In this document: positions 1-5,437 of the stretch, one piece after another | Numbering within the stretch: the stretch's first letter is position 1 | Layout: each line of letters opens with the position of its first letter | NCBI GenBank assembly: GCA_002293625.1 | Contig: DBDP01000075.1 | Coordinates: forward strand, 1-6,608 | Source: Clostridiales bacterium UBA929 | Lineage (GTDB): Bacteria; Bacillota; Clostridia; Oscillospirales; UBA929 | Reading direction: 5' to 3' | Length of the DNA: 6,608 nt | The notes under the pieces: generated by a model | The model's database searches: none | The model's input: only the letters and a program-made list of their open reading frames with translations | What the model was told of the DNA's origin: nothing | Program-made: the position numbers and the translations under genes

Positions 1-63
1 TACTGAAAGCGTAGCTATATAAACAACAAGTACTGACAGCGCCGCTATATAAATCGCAACAAA
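1..63. repeat. Imperfect 30-33 base tandem repeat upstream of the capsid gene
   Basis: Two units begin TACTGAAAGC (1) and TACTGACAGC (31), and both run into GCTATATAAA (14-23 and 44-53). A degenerate third start, TACCGAAAGC, is at 64, and TACCAC at 115 may be a fourth. Each later start is preceded by CAACAA plus G or A (24-30, 58-63, 109-114). The short string ATCGCAAATACC recurs at 3817-3828, which links this array to the dispersed repeat family. I see no gene in 1-192 and no convincing promoter, although the TATATAA strings are AT-rich. Confidence 0.6.
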
Positions 64-70
64 TACCGAA

Positions 71-146
71 AGCGCGCCCTCGGCGCGCCGAGACACAACG
101 TGCGCGTCAACAAATACCACGGACGACCGAGGGCGGTCGTCCCTAC
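71..146 (+). repeat. Composite intergenic palindromic repeat, copy 1
   Basis: A perfect 14-base palindrome CTCGGCGCGCCGAG lies at 79-92. A linker containing AACGTGCG and CAAATACCAC follows, then the hairpin module GGACGACCG / loop AGGG / CGGTCGTCC with a CCCTAC tail (121-146). The last 26 bases recur perfectly at 3830-3855, 5372-5397 and 6035-6060. Compared with the copy at 3742-3855, this one lacks the middle hairpin. No U-run follows, so it is not a standard intrinsic terminator. Confidence 0.85.
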
Positions 147-175
147 AGGGACGGGGTATCAAAACAGTCAATAAC

Positions 176-182
176 AGGGAGG
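176..182 (+). promoter_or_regulatory. Ribosome binding site that fixes a GTG start
   Basis: AGGGAGG ends 10 bases before GTG 193. No comparable site precedes the in-frame ATG codons at 214 or 220. The N-terminus it gives (MNIFETYML) also matches the usual start of this capsid family, so GTG 193 is preferred. Confidence 0.75.
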
Positions 183-192
183 AAGAAAACAG

Positions 193-1254
193 GTGAACAT
201 ATTTGAAACGTATATGCTGATGGCGATTGCCGAGGAGGTTGTGCCTCAGCCGAACTTTTTCCGGGATAGGTATTTCCCGACCGGGGGAGGGGACATCTTC
301 AAAGCCGACAAGGTGCTGACCGAGTACCGCAAGGGCGACCGCATGATGGCCGCGTTCGTCGCGCAGCGTGCCGGCGACATCGCGGTGGAACGCCGGGGTT
401 ACGAGATTCGCGAGTACCAGCCCGCGTATATCGCGCCGTCCCGTCTGCTGACGGTGGACGACCTGAAACGGCGCGGCTTCGGCGAGGCGTTGTACTCGAA
501 CAGCTCCCCGGCGGAACGCGCCGCGAAGATCATCCTGCAAGACATGACCGACCTTGAGCGGCGCATCGCCATGCGCGAGGAATGGATGTGCGCGCAGACG
601 ATGATCCACAATGCCTGCGACATGCAGGAGTATATCGACGCGAAAACCAAAGGCGACCTGCTGCGCGTGCAGTTTTACGACGGCGTGAGCGAGCATGAGT
701 ACACCGTCGCCGTGCCGTGGAACAGCGCGGGCGGCGATTTCTTCGGCGATGTGAAAGCGATGTGTAAGCTGCTGGCGCGGCGCGGCTTAAAAGCCGCCGA
801 CCTCATCCTCGGCAGCCAAGCCGCCGACGCGGTCAGCGATATCCCGAAGGTGCGCGAGCTGCTGGACAACCGCAACATGCAGTTCGGCGCGCTCAACCCG
901 GAACTGACCAAGTATCCGGGCGTGGCGCATATTGGTACGCTGAACTTTGGCGGCTTCAAGCTGTCGCTGTGGGACGTATCCGAGAGCTACGCCGACGAAA
1001 CAGGCGTCGATATGCCGTTCTTCCCCGCGACCAGCGCGATGGTGACCGCGCCGGAATGCGGACACCTGATGTACGGGCAAATCTCGCAGATCGACCACGG
1101 CCAGACGGAGTTCGTAAGTTACGCGGCAAAGCGTGTGCCGAAGTTTACGGTTGACCAAGAGCATGACATGCGCAAAATGCGGCTAGGCACCCGCCCGCTT
1201 GCCGCACCGAAGGACTATTGCCCGTATATCTACGCTGCGGGCGTAGTCAATTGA
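193..1254 (+). CDS. Major capsid protein (lambda gpE / Phage_cap_E family)
   Basis: This 353-residue protein forms the icosahedral shell. I recognise the family from ordered blocks: the N-terminal MNIFETYML, then FFRDRYFP (about residues 23-30), a long basic segment with YEIREYQPAYIAP (about 70-82), LTVDDLKRRGFGEALY (about 86-101), and the helix with RIAMREEWMCAQTM (about 124-137) that is typical of lambda E relatives. Length is close to lambda gpE (about 340 residues). The start is GTG with AGGGAGG 10 bases upstream. It is first in the visible block and leads into the FI/FII/Z-like genes, as in lambda. Composition is high in G+C: 120 of 180 bases in 301-480 by hand count. The last codons and the TGA stop (GTC AAT TGA) coincide with the start of a dispersed 7-base repeat array, so the natural C-terminus may have been slightly changed by that insertion. 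Confidence 0.93.
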   Translation: MNIFETYMLMAIAEEVVPQPNFFRDRYFPTGGGDIFKADKVLTEYRKGDRMMAAFVAQRAGDIAVERRGYEIREYQPAYIAPSRLLTVDDLKRRGFGEALYSNSSPAERAAKIILQDMTDLERRIAMREEWMCAQTMIHNACDMQEYIDAKTKGDLLRVQFYDGVSEHEYTVAVPWNSAGGDFFGDVKAMCKLLARRGLKAADLILGSQAADAVSDIPKVRELLDNRNMQFGALNPELTKYPGVAHIGTLNFGGFKLSLWDVSESYADETGVDMPFFPATSAMVTAPECGHLMYGQISQIDHGQTEFVSYAAKRVPKFTVDQEHDMRKMRLGTRPLAAPKDYCPYIYAAGVVN

Positions 1255-1284
1255 CAATGGACAATTGATAATTGACAATCAAGA
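1248..1284 (+). repeat. Heptanucleotide repeat array (ATTGACA type) supplying the capsid stop
   Basis: Successive 7-base units from 1250 are ATTGACA, ATGGACA, ATTGATA, ATTGACA and ATCAAGA. The capsid stop TGA (1252-1254) lies inside the first unit. The array matches 1500-1536 at 35 of 37 positions and shares 23 identical bases from 1251 with 2206-2228. The stretch 1285-1311 shows nothing I can name. Confidence 0.85.
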
Positions 1285-1311
1285 TTGCGTGCGGCGCGAC
1301 GTTATTATTCC

Positions 1312-1339
1312 ACGGCGGGCGGGATGACCCCGCCCCTAC
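1312..1339 (+). repeat. GGCGGG / CCCGCC hairpin repeat, copy 1
   Basis: A GC-rich element with arms GGCGGG (1314-1319) and CCCGCC (1329-1334) ending in CCCTAC. It is identical over 28 bases to 6074-6101, and a diverged copy is at 5411-5437. It ends 8 bases before the GGAGG ribosome binding site (1348-1352) of the next gene. Confidence 0.85.
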
Positions 1340-1357
1340 AACAGAACGGAGGTAATC

Positions 1358-1843
1358 ATGAAAAATATCAAGATCATTCGCGGGGCATACGGCCACAGAC
1401 CGGAGGGTTCCCGCCTAACGGTAACGAAAACCCCGACCGACCCGCCGTTTTCGGTGAACGACGCCGAAGCCGCGCGGCTTTCGAAGATGGGCGTGGCGGC
1501 AATTGACAATGGACAATTGACAATGGACAATCAAGACGCTGGAAGCCGCAGGGGCGATTCGCAATCGCCCGAAACACCCCCCGGCGGGACGACAGCGGGA
1601 ACGGCGGGCGACGCGCCGTACAGCGTTGATATGACCGCCGCCGAATTGAAAGAGGCGATGAAAGCCGCCGGGCTGACCGTCAAAGCGCGTATGAGTAAAG
1701 CCGAGATGGTCGCCGCGCTGACGGCGGCGACGGCAGTTAACAGTGAACAGATAACAGATAACAGTCAGACGGGGGAGGACGGCGGGGAAGACGACGAAGA
1801 CGACGAACCCGACCTTGACGGCGGCGACGACATCGTGACATGA
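1358..1843 (+). CDS. Acidic HeH/SAP-like domain protein at the lambda FI position
   Basis: This 161-residue protein has an N-terminal segment with DPPFSVNDAEAARLSKMGVA (about 28-47), a pattern I associate with small proteins downstream of capsid genes in clostridial phages. A helix-extension-helix (HeH/SAP/Rho-N-like) motif at about 92-122 carries TAAELKEAMKAAGL and SKAEMVAAL. The tail from 139 is very acidic (GEDDEDDEPDLD). HeH/SAP folds often bind nucleic acid. By position it replaces lambda FI, a packaging accessory factor; that role is inference. Three dispersed repeats are read in frame: residues 48-60, 65-71 and 126-138, mostly flanking the HeH motif. Start ATG 1358 has GGAGG 5 bases upstream. 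The stop overlaps the next start as ATGA, implying translational coupling. The recognisable domains and the intact coupling argue that it is still a working gene. Confidence 0.82.
   Translation: MKNIKIIRGAYGHRPEGSRLTVTKTPTDPPFSVNDAEAARLSKMGVAAIDNGQLTMDNQDAGSRRGDSQSPETPPGGTTAGTAGDAPYSVDMTAAELKEAMKAAGLTVKARMSKAEMVAALTAATAVNSEQITDNSQTGEDGGEDDEDDEPDLDGGDDIVT
1500..1536 (+). repeat. ATTGACA-type heptamer array inside a coding region
   Basis: Five 7-base units from 1502 alternate ATTGACA and ATGGACA and end ATCAAGA. They encode residues 48-60 (AIDNGQLTMDNQD) of the HeH-domain protein. It matches 1248-1284 at 35 of 37 bases. Of the three forward frames, only the one used by the gene is open here; the other two meet TGA within the array. 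Confidence 0.85.
1550..1571 (+). repeat. GGGCGATT / AATCGCCC hairpin repeat inside a coding region
   Basis: Arms GGGCGATT and AATCGCCC with loop CGC. It matches 6012-6033 at 21 of 22 bases, the one difference lying in the loop. It encodes residues 65-71 (RGDSQSP) of the HeH-domain protein, in a low-complexity linker. Confidence 0.8.
1735..1773 (+). repeat. AACAGNN-type heptamer array inside a coding region
   Basis: Units from 1739 are AACAGTG, AACAGAT, AACAGAT and AACAGTC. They encode residues 126-138 (AVNSEQITDNSQT), between the HeH motif and the acidic tail. The same repeat type is at 2245-2278. Only the frame used by the gene lacks a stop here. Confidence 0.8.
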
Positions 1844-2208
1844 GTTTCCGGGATATGCTCGCCGCTGATATTCATTCCGTGTTCATGAACTCGAACGAAT
1901 TCGCCGAAACGCGCACCGTGAAATACGACGGTGTGACGTACACGGACATCCCGATTGTACTGTCCGGCGTGACGGAACAGGAGCGACGAAAACCCCTCGC
2001 CCACGACTACGCGCAGGGGTTGTTCCTTGTTACGGGTGTCCTAAGCTGCGCCGCCGCAGACCTCGGCGGCGTCCTGCCGGAGCATGGACAGCGGATTCAG
2101 ATCAACGACCGCGAGGGCGGCGGCGGGTTTTTCAAGATGTACACCGTCGCGGCGTCAACATGCTCGATGGGAATGCTGCGGGTGGAACTGACGACAATTT
2201 ACAGTTGA
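1840..2208 (+). CDS. Head-tail joining protein (lambda gpFII-like)
   Basis: A 122-residue protein expected to cap the filled head and form the surface to which the tail attaches. The N-terminus MSFRDMLAADIHSVFMNSNEFAE matches the opening helix and (V/L)F(M/L)N..EFAE pattern of the FII-like family. Later landmarks are YDGVTYTDIPIVLSG (about 29-43), LFLVTGVLSC (about 61-70), GQRIQINDREGGG (about 83-95) and the closing MGMLRVELTTIYS. Length is near lambda gpFII (117 residues). It starts within ATGA, overlapping the upstream stop by 4 bases, and has no good ribosome binding site of its own, so it probably depends on reinitiation or coupling. Its TGA stop (2206-2208) lies inside an ATTGACA-type repeat. 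The family assignment is from memory of the pattern; the placement right after the capsid/FI-position genes supports it. Confidence 0.78.
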   Translation: MSFRDMLAADIHSVFMNSNEFAETRTVKYDGVTYTDIPIVLSGVTEQERRKPLAHDYAQGLFLVTGVLSCAAADLGGVLPEHGQRIQINDREGGGGFFKMYTVAASTCSMGMLRVELTTIYS

Positions 2209-2278
2209 CAATGGACAATTGATAATTCAGACGGAGTCGACGACACAGTTAACAGTTAACAACGAACAGTGAACAACG
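2204..2278 (+). repeat. Two adjoining heptamer repeats between joining and tail-completion genes
   Basis: From 2206 the ATTGACA-type array repeats 23 bases of the capsid-end copy, and it contains the stop of the preceding gene. After a short linker, an AACAGNN-type array follows: ACAGTT (2245-2250), AACAGTT, AACAACG, AACAGTG and AACAACG (2251-2278). The string GACGACACAGTTAAC at 2239-2253 recurs at 2969-2983 with one mismatch. Confidence 0.8.
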
Positions 2279-2284
2279 GGGGTG
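2278..2284 (+). promoter_or_regulatory. Likely ribosome binding site deciding the GTG 2293 start
   Basis: GGGGGTG, continuing into A, differs by one base from the consensus GGAGGTGA and ends 8 bases before GTG 2293. An earlier in-frame GTG (2269) lies inside the repeat array and has no such site. The equivalent GGGGGT (2993-2998) precedes ATG 3005 in a similar leader, which aligns the two starts. Confidence 0.5.
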
Positions 2285-2292
2285 ACGGGCGA

Positions 2293-2970
2293 GTGACAAG
2301 CTCTGATGTGAATCCTTACAGCGACAGCGCGGCGGTTGACGTGAATCTTACCGGAAGAGAGACAATGGATCGAGCGACAAAATTGCTTGCCGGAATCCCC
2401 GGAGGGCTGGATAAAGCGGTAAAAAGCGCAATAAACCGCGCTGTGGCGCATTTGCGGTCAAGCACCGAGCGGGCAATCCGGCAGAAATACGACATCTCAG
2501 CAAAAGACATTCGCTCAGAGAAAAATGTGAGGGCGTCTTATAGTTACGGTCAAGGTGTCAGTGCCACAGTCACATTCAACGGAGCAAAAATCCCATTGTA
2601 TCGATTCGGCGGTTCGTCACCGAAAGCACCGACGGTAAACAGCGATCTATGGGTAAACGCAATGATTGACGGGATGTGGAAAAGGGTACATCCCGGGTTA
2701 TCCGCAACGGGACATCAGCTTAAAGGTACCGGCGTAACAAGGTTTGAAAATGCCTTTGTAGCGCAAATGGAATCCGGGCATATCGGCATCTTTGAAAGGA
2801 CGCACGGGAAGACCTCCGCAGCCTCGGATCAAATCAAAGAGTTGATGGGTTCATCAGTGCCGCAGATGCTCGGCAACAAAGAGGTTACGGAAACGCTGGC
2901 AAAAGAAACGGCAAACAAGTTTGATGAGCGCCTTGAGCATGAAATCACGCGCATTCTGAACGGATGGTGA
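2293..2970 (+). CDS. Minor tail / tail completion protein (lambda gpZ-like)
   Basis: From GTG 2293 the product is 225 residues (lambda gpZ is about 192). Proteins of this type complete the head-proximal end of the tail. The family signature is near the N-terminus: VDVNLTG, then a helix with RATKLLAGIPGGLDKAVKSA (residues about 27-46) and an alanine/arginine-rich helix leading to KYDIS. A glycine-rich region with FGGSSPKAP follows, then FVAQMESGHIGIFERTHGK (about 155-173), the strand pair that usually ends the core in these proteins. Alternative starts are GTG 2269, 2308 and 2341 and ATG 2365 (GGAAG 7 bases upstream); 2269 lies wholly in repeat sequence and is least likely. Base composition is unlike the capsid gene: 273 of 540 G+C over 2401-2940 (about 51%). 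The stop TGA overlaps a short repeat string. Confidence 0.8.
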   Translation: MTSSDVNPYSDSAAVDVNLTGRETMDRATKLLAGIPGGLDKAVKSAINRAVAHLRSSTERAIRQKYDISAKDIRSEKNVRASYSYGQGVSATVTFNGAKIPLYRFGGSSPKAPTVNSDLWVNAMIDGMWKRVHPGLSATGHQLKGTGVTRFENAFVAQMESGHIGIFERTHGKTSAASDQIKELMGSSVPQMLGNKEVTETLAKETANKFDERLEHEITRILNGW

Positions 2971-2990
2971 CGAGACAGTTAACAACGGAG
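2969..2990 (+). repeat. Short heptamer-type repeat remnant in the tail gene leader
   Basis: GACGAGACAGTTAAC (2969-2983) matches 2239-2253 at 14 of 15 bases. It is followed by AACAACG (2981-2987), the same unit seen at 2258-2264 and 2272-2278. It overlaps the last two bases of the preceding stop codon. Confidence 0.6.
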
Positions 2991-3004
2991 ACGGGGGTTA
3001 CGGA

Positions 3005-3493
3005 ATGACACGACGCGAATTTTTGGACGCCTTTACGGCGTTTACGGAAGATACGGTCAAGGGTATTCTCCTGCCCGTGCAATGGCAACAGGAGGACGTA
3101 ACCAACCCGCCGCCCCGCGCCGCTGCCGTTTACAAAATGCGGCTCGTGAAATCCTCGGCGGCGATGAAAGCCGCGCCGTATATCATCCATCAGATCATCA
3201 CGGGTAAAGACGTAAAACTGCCCGGCGCGCGGCAAAACGGGCGCGTGACCGTGCGCTCCATCTTTGCTGTTTACAACGAGGATGAACAGGCGGGAGCTTT
3301 ACAGCTACTCGACCTGATGGAGGCGCTGCGGGAGGCGCTCTTAACAAAGGTCGTGCTGGAGAAGAAGTACCAGCTTGATCTTGAAACCGGGCTGGAAACG
3401 CTGATTTATCCCAACGAGACATTTCCGTTTTACAGCGGGGAAATGATGTCCACATGGTATCTGCAATCCATTGAAAGAGAGGTTGACCTATGA
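3005..3493 (+). CDS. Putative tail terminator protein (lambda gpU position)
   Basis: This 162-residue protein has no transmembrane segment or signal peptide. Visible landmarks are the N-terminal helix TRREFLDAFTAFTED, a middle strand-helix unit with VRSIFAVYNEDEQAGALQLLDLMEALREALL (around residues 82-113), then YQLDLETGLETLIYPNETFPFYSGEMMSTW and the end IEREVDL. I have seen this pattern in clostridial myovirus neck regions, where the gene sits between gpZ-like and sheath genes. That position and size match proteins that stop tail polymerisation and bind the head, so tail terminator is the likely role; this rests on context more than on a definite motif. The ribosome binding site is weak (GGGGGT, 6 bases before ATG). 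The stop overlaps the next start as ATGA. Confidence 0.62.
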   Translation: MTRREFLDAFTAFTEDTVKGILLPVQWQQEDVTNPPPRAAAVYKMRLVKSSAAMKAAPYIIHQIITGKDVKLPGARQNGRVTVRSIFAVYNEDEQAGALQLLDLMEALREALLTKVVLEKKYQLDLETGLETLIYPNETFPFYSGEMMSTWYLQSIEREVDL

Positions 3494-3747
3494 AAACACA
3501 AACATCCGCGTTCTGCGTATACATCGGCCCGTCTGTACATGGCAGCGGCTTGATCAGCGGCACAGTGTTCAAAACCGACCGAGCGGGCGCGGTCGAGGAA
3601 CTCGCGCTGACCGGCGCGCTGACACGCTGTCCGCTTGCGCCGGAGCTGATTGTAAGCGGCGACGCGTTGGCGGAGAGCCGCCTCAAAGTAAAAACCCCCG
3701 GCAACCTGCTGTACGATACGTACAGAAAAGCGGTTGCGGGATTGTAG
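3490..3747 (+). CDS. Small conserved phage protein upstream of the sheath, function unknown
   Basis: The product is 85 residues, soluble, with no signal peptide or membrane helix. The N-terminal half (YIGPSVHGSGLISGTVFK) looks like a short strand pair. The end carries LIVSGDALAESRLKVKTPGN (about 53-72), a pattern I recognise from small proteins placed directly before tail sheath genes in Firmicute prophages. No function can be assigned; a neck or assembly role is only suggested by position. ATG 3490 overlaps the previous stop (ATGA) and is preceded by AGAGAGG (3476-3482) at 7 bases, so it is translated with the upstream gene. Its last codon and stop (TTG TAG) coincide with the first bases of a dispersed repeat, exactly as at the end of the tube gene. 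Confidence 0.75.
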   Translation: MKTQTSAFCVYIGPSVHGSGLISGTVFKTDRAGAVEELALTGALTRCPLAPELIVSGDALAESRLKVKTPGNLLYDTYRKAVAGL

Positions 3748-3855
3748 GGCGTGACGCCCTCGGCACGCCGCGGACGCAACGTGCGTAGGGGGCGCGCATT
3801 GCGCGTCCGCGAAATATCGCAAATACCACGGACGACCGAGGGCGGTCGTCCCTAC
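3742..3855 (+). repeat. Composite palindromic repeat, copy 2 (three hairpin modules)
   Basis: Module 1 starts at TTGTAGGGCG (3742) with hairpin GGGCG / TGA / CGCCC (3747-3759), then CGGCACGCCG. After a linker with AACGTGCG, module 2 begins GTAGGG (3785) and folds as GGGCGCGC / ATT / GCGCGTCC (3790-3808, one G-U pair). A linker AAATACCAC leads to module 3, the GGACGACCG / CGGTCGTCC hairpin with CCCTAC (3830-3855). The stop of the preceding gene (3745-3747) lies within module 1. Confidence 0.88.
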
Positions 3856-3872
3856 AAAGACGAGGTTGTGAC

Positions 3873-3896
3873 GGGACGATTGCCATCGTCCCCTAC
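3873..3896 (+). repeat. GGGACGAT / ATCGTCCC hairpin repeat
   Basis: An 8-base-pair stem, GGGACGAT and ATCGTCCC (3885-3892) with loop TGCC, followed by CTAC as in the neighbouring modules. It ends 13 bases before the AAGGAGG site of the sheath gene. No U-run follows. Confidence 0.75.
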
Positions 3897-3909
3897 AGAG
3901 CGAACAAAT

Positions 3910-3916
3910 AAGGAGG
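3910..3916 (+). promoter_or_regulatory. Strong ribosome binding site for the sheath gene
   Basis: AAGGAGG is a full match to the consensus and sits 7 bases before ATG 3924. It is the strongest site in the window, fitting a protein needed in many copies per tail. Confidence 0.85.
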
Positions 3917-3923
3917 AATTTAT

Positions 3924-5330
3924 ATGGCTGGTCACGGTGTGACAGTACAAGAAGTCGCGACGAGTGTCAGCATTCCGCTGCAGTCGCCGGTCGGCATCCC
4001 GTTCTTCATCGGCGCTGCGCCGGTGCATAGCGCGATCGCGGCGTCGAGCGCCGGTTCGGTGGTGGTATGCACAAGCTACGAGGAAGCCGTTGAAAAACTC
4101 GGCTACTCGGAGAACTGGGAAAACTACGACCTCTGCGAGGCGATATACTCGCATTTTACCCTTTATGGGCGGAAGCCCGCGTTGTTCTGCAATCTACTGG
4201 ACATCACGGCGATGACCGTGCCGGTGGCTGCGGAGGACATAGCCGTTACGGATCACAAAGCATTGCTGCCGCTGGAGGCATTGAACGACGCCGCGCTGAT
4301 TGTGAAAACACCGGGCGGCGAAAACGCGCTCGCCGCCGGAACGGACTACAGCGCGTATGTTTCCGGCGAATACCTGATCGTGGAGCTGCTGCCGGGCGGG
4401 AGCGCATACGGCGCGGAGACGCTGAACATCGCGTACAACGCCGTGACGCCCGATTCGGTGACAGACGACGTTGTCGCGGCGGGGCTGCAGAACATAGAGA
4501 AATGCCTCACGGCGACCGGGATTGTACCCGACCTGATCTGCGCTCCGGGGCATTCCTCGAATCCGACGGTGGCGGCGGTGATGGCGACCAAAGCGGCGGG
4601 GATCAACGGTCTGTTCCGCGCGAAGGCGCTGGTGGATATCGGCGGCGCGGCGAATTATACCGAGGCAATCACGCGGCGTACAGAAAGCAATCTCGTGGAC
4701 GAAAATCAGATCATCTGCTGGCCGATGCTGAAGATGGGCGAGCGCGTTTTCCATATGAGTACGCAGCTCGCCGGACTGATCGCGACGGTGGACGGCGGTA
4801 ACGGCGGGATCCCGTATGAGTCGCCTTCCAACAAGGTGATGAAGTGCAACGCCATCGTCAACGAAAGCGGCGAAGAGGTGATCCTGACCCACGCGCAGGC
4901 GAATATCCTGAACGCGCAGGGCATCACAACCGCGCTGAACTTCCTGAACGGGCTGGTGTGCTGGGGGAACTACACCGCGTGTTACCCCTATAACACCGAC
5001 GTGAAGGACATGCATATCGCGCAGTCGCGCATGTTTGACTTCGTCGGGAACACCGTGATCCGCACGTTTTGGAGCAAGCTAGACAAGCCGATGAACAACC
5101 GCCTCAGCGGCAACATCAGGGACACCTGCAACATTTGGCTGAACGGTCTTGTCGGCGCGGGGTATCTGCTCGGCGCGCGCGTCGAGATTATCGACGAGGA
5201 AAACCCCGTCACCGATGTTATGGCGGGTGTCCTGCGGGTGCATATCTACATGACACCCCCCGGCGCGGCGCAGGAGGTTGTTTTTTTTACCGAGTATGAC
5301 GTCAGCTATGTCACGGCTGCATTTGCGTAA
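3924..5330 (+). CDS. Contractile tail sheath protein (P2 gpFI family)
   Basis: This 468-residue protein polymerises around the tube and contracts to drive injection. Its N-terminal arm MAGHGVTVQEVATSVSIP followed by SPVGIPFFIGAAPVH is typical of the family. The middle contains PDLICAPGHSSNP (about 200-212) and an ICWPMLKMG-containing strand (about 265). The C-terminal domain carries RDTCNIWLNGLVGAGYLLGARVEI (about 402-425) and ends with LRVHIYMTPPG and VFFTEYDVSYVTAAFA, the strands that interlock neighbouring subunits in contractile sheaths. It is longer than P2 FI (396 residues) but normal for Firmicute phages. It starts at ATG 3924 behind AAGGAGG. A run of eight T (5281-5288) near the end encodes Val-Phe-Phe and keeps frame. 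The stop TAA is followed at once by a ribosome binding site that no longer faces a start codon. Confidence 0.95.
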   Translation: MAGHGVTVQEVATSVSIPLQSPVGIPFFIGAAPVHSAIAASSAGSVVVCTSYEEAVEKLGYSENWENYDLCEAIYSHFTLYGRKPALFCNLLDITAMTVPVAAEDIAVTDHKALLPLEALNDAALIVKTPGGENALAAGTDYSAYVSGEYLIVELLPGGSAYGAETLNIAYNAVTPDSVTDDVVAAGLQNIEKCLTATGIVPDLICAPGHSSNPTVAAVMATKAAGINGLFRAKALVDIGGAANYTEAITRRTESNLVDENQIICWPMLKMGERVFHMSTQLAGLIATVDGGNGGIPYESPSNKVMKCNAIVNESGEEVILTHAQANILNAQGITTALNFLNGLVCWGNYTACYPYNTDVKDMHIAQSRMFDFVGNTVIRTFWSKLDKPMNNRLSGNIRDTCNIWLNGLVGAGYLLGARVEIIDEENPVTDVMAGVLRVHIYMTPPGAAQEVVFFTEYDVSYVTAAFA

Positions 5331-5335
5331 AGGAG
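5329..5335 (+). promoter_or_regulatory. Orphan ribosome binding site after the sheath gene
   Basis: AAAGGAG overlaps the sheath stop. The only nearby start is GTG 5338, just 2 bases away, which is too close for efficient initiation; it would open a 43-codon frame running through the repeats to TGA 5467-5469. An ideal start would lie near 5343, just ahead of the repeat that begins at 5347. A second site, AAGGAG (5438-5443), serves the tube gene. The simplest reading is that this is the ancestral tube-gene site, cut off by a repeat insertion. Confidence 0.55.
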
Positions 5336-5346
5336 ACGTGAACCTC

Positions 5347-5397
5347 GTAGGGGCGCACTGTGTGCGCCTGCGGACGACCGAGGGCGGTCGTCCCTAC
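5347..5397 (+). repeat. 51-base two-hairpin repeat, copy with GGCGCAC left arm
   Basis: The element is bounded by inverted GTAGGG and CCCTAC. The left hairpin is GGCGCAC / TGT / GTGCGCC; the right hairpin is the shared GGACGACCG / CGGTCGTCC module. It has the same length and layout as 6010-6060, where the left hairpin has a different sequence but is still fully paired. Confidence 0.88.
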
Positions 5398-5410
5398 GGG
5401 GACGAAAATT

Positions 5411-5437
5411 ACGGCGGGACAATGACCCCGCCCCTAC
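5411..5437 (+). repeat. GGCGGG / CCCGCC hairpin repeat, copy 2
   Basis: A diverged copy of 1312-1339 with ACAATGAC rather than CGGGATGAC between the arms. It ends in CCCTAC at 5437 and touches the AAGGAG ribosome binding site with no gap. Confidence 0.8.

Noticed and set aside
14..53. TATATAA strings as a possible late promoter
   Set aside because: No acceptable -35 element is found at the right distance, and the strings are explained by the tandem repeat.
71..146. CRISPR-like array suggested by repeated palindromes
   Set aside because: The copies are scattered over 6 kb between genes, with no regular spacer length, no leader and no cas genes.
787..1164. Open frame of 125 codons on the - strand inside the capsid gene
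   Set aside because: It is fully contained in the capsid gene, with low-complexity composition and no ribosome binding site. It is a shadow of high-GC codon use.
3198..3822. Overlapping - strand open frames across the tail terminator and small pre-sheath genes
   Set aside because: They oppose two coupled genes with ribosome binding sites, run into repeat sequence, and show no recognisable domain.
3751..3942. Forward open frame of 63 codons in the gap before the sheath gene
   Set aside because: It is made almost entirely of repeat modules, starts inside module 1, has no ribosome binding site and runs into the sheath gene out of frame.
4194..5015. Long open frame of 273 codons on the - strand opposite the sheath gene
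   Set aside because: It lies wholly within the confidently assigned sheath gene. Its product is rich in Arg, His and Val, as expected for the complement of GC-rich coding DNA, and no family pattern is visible.
5263..5290. GC-rich stretch followed by eight T, resembling an intrinsic terminator or slippery run near the sheath 3' end
   Set aside because: It encodes conserved sheath residues (VVFF) in frame, the upstream bases do not form a good stem, and a frameshift here would remove essential C-terminal strands.
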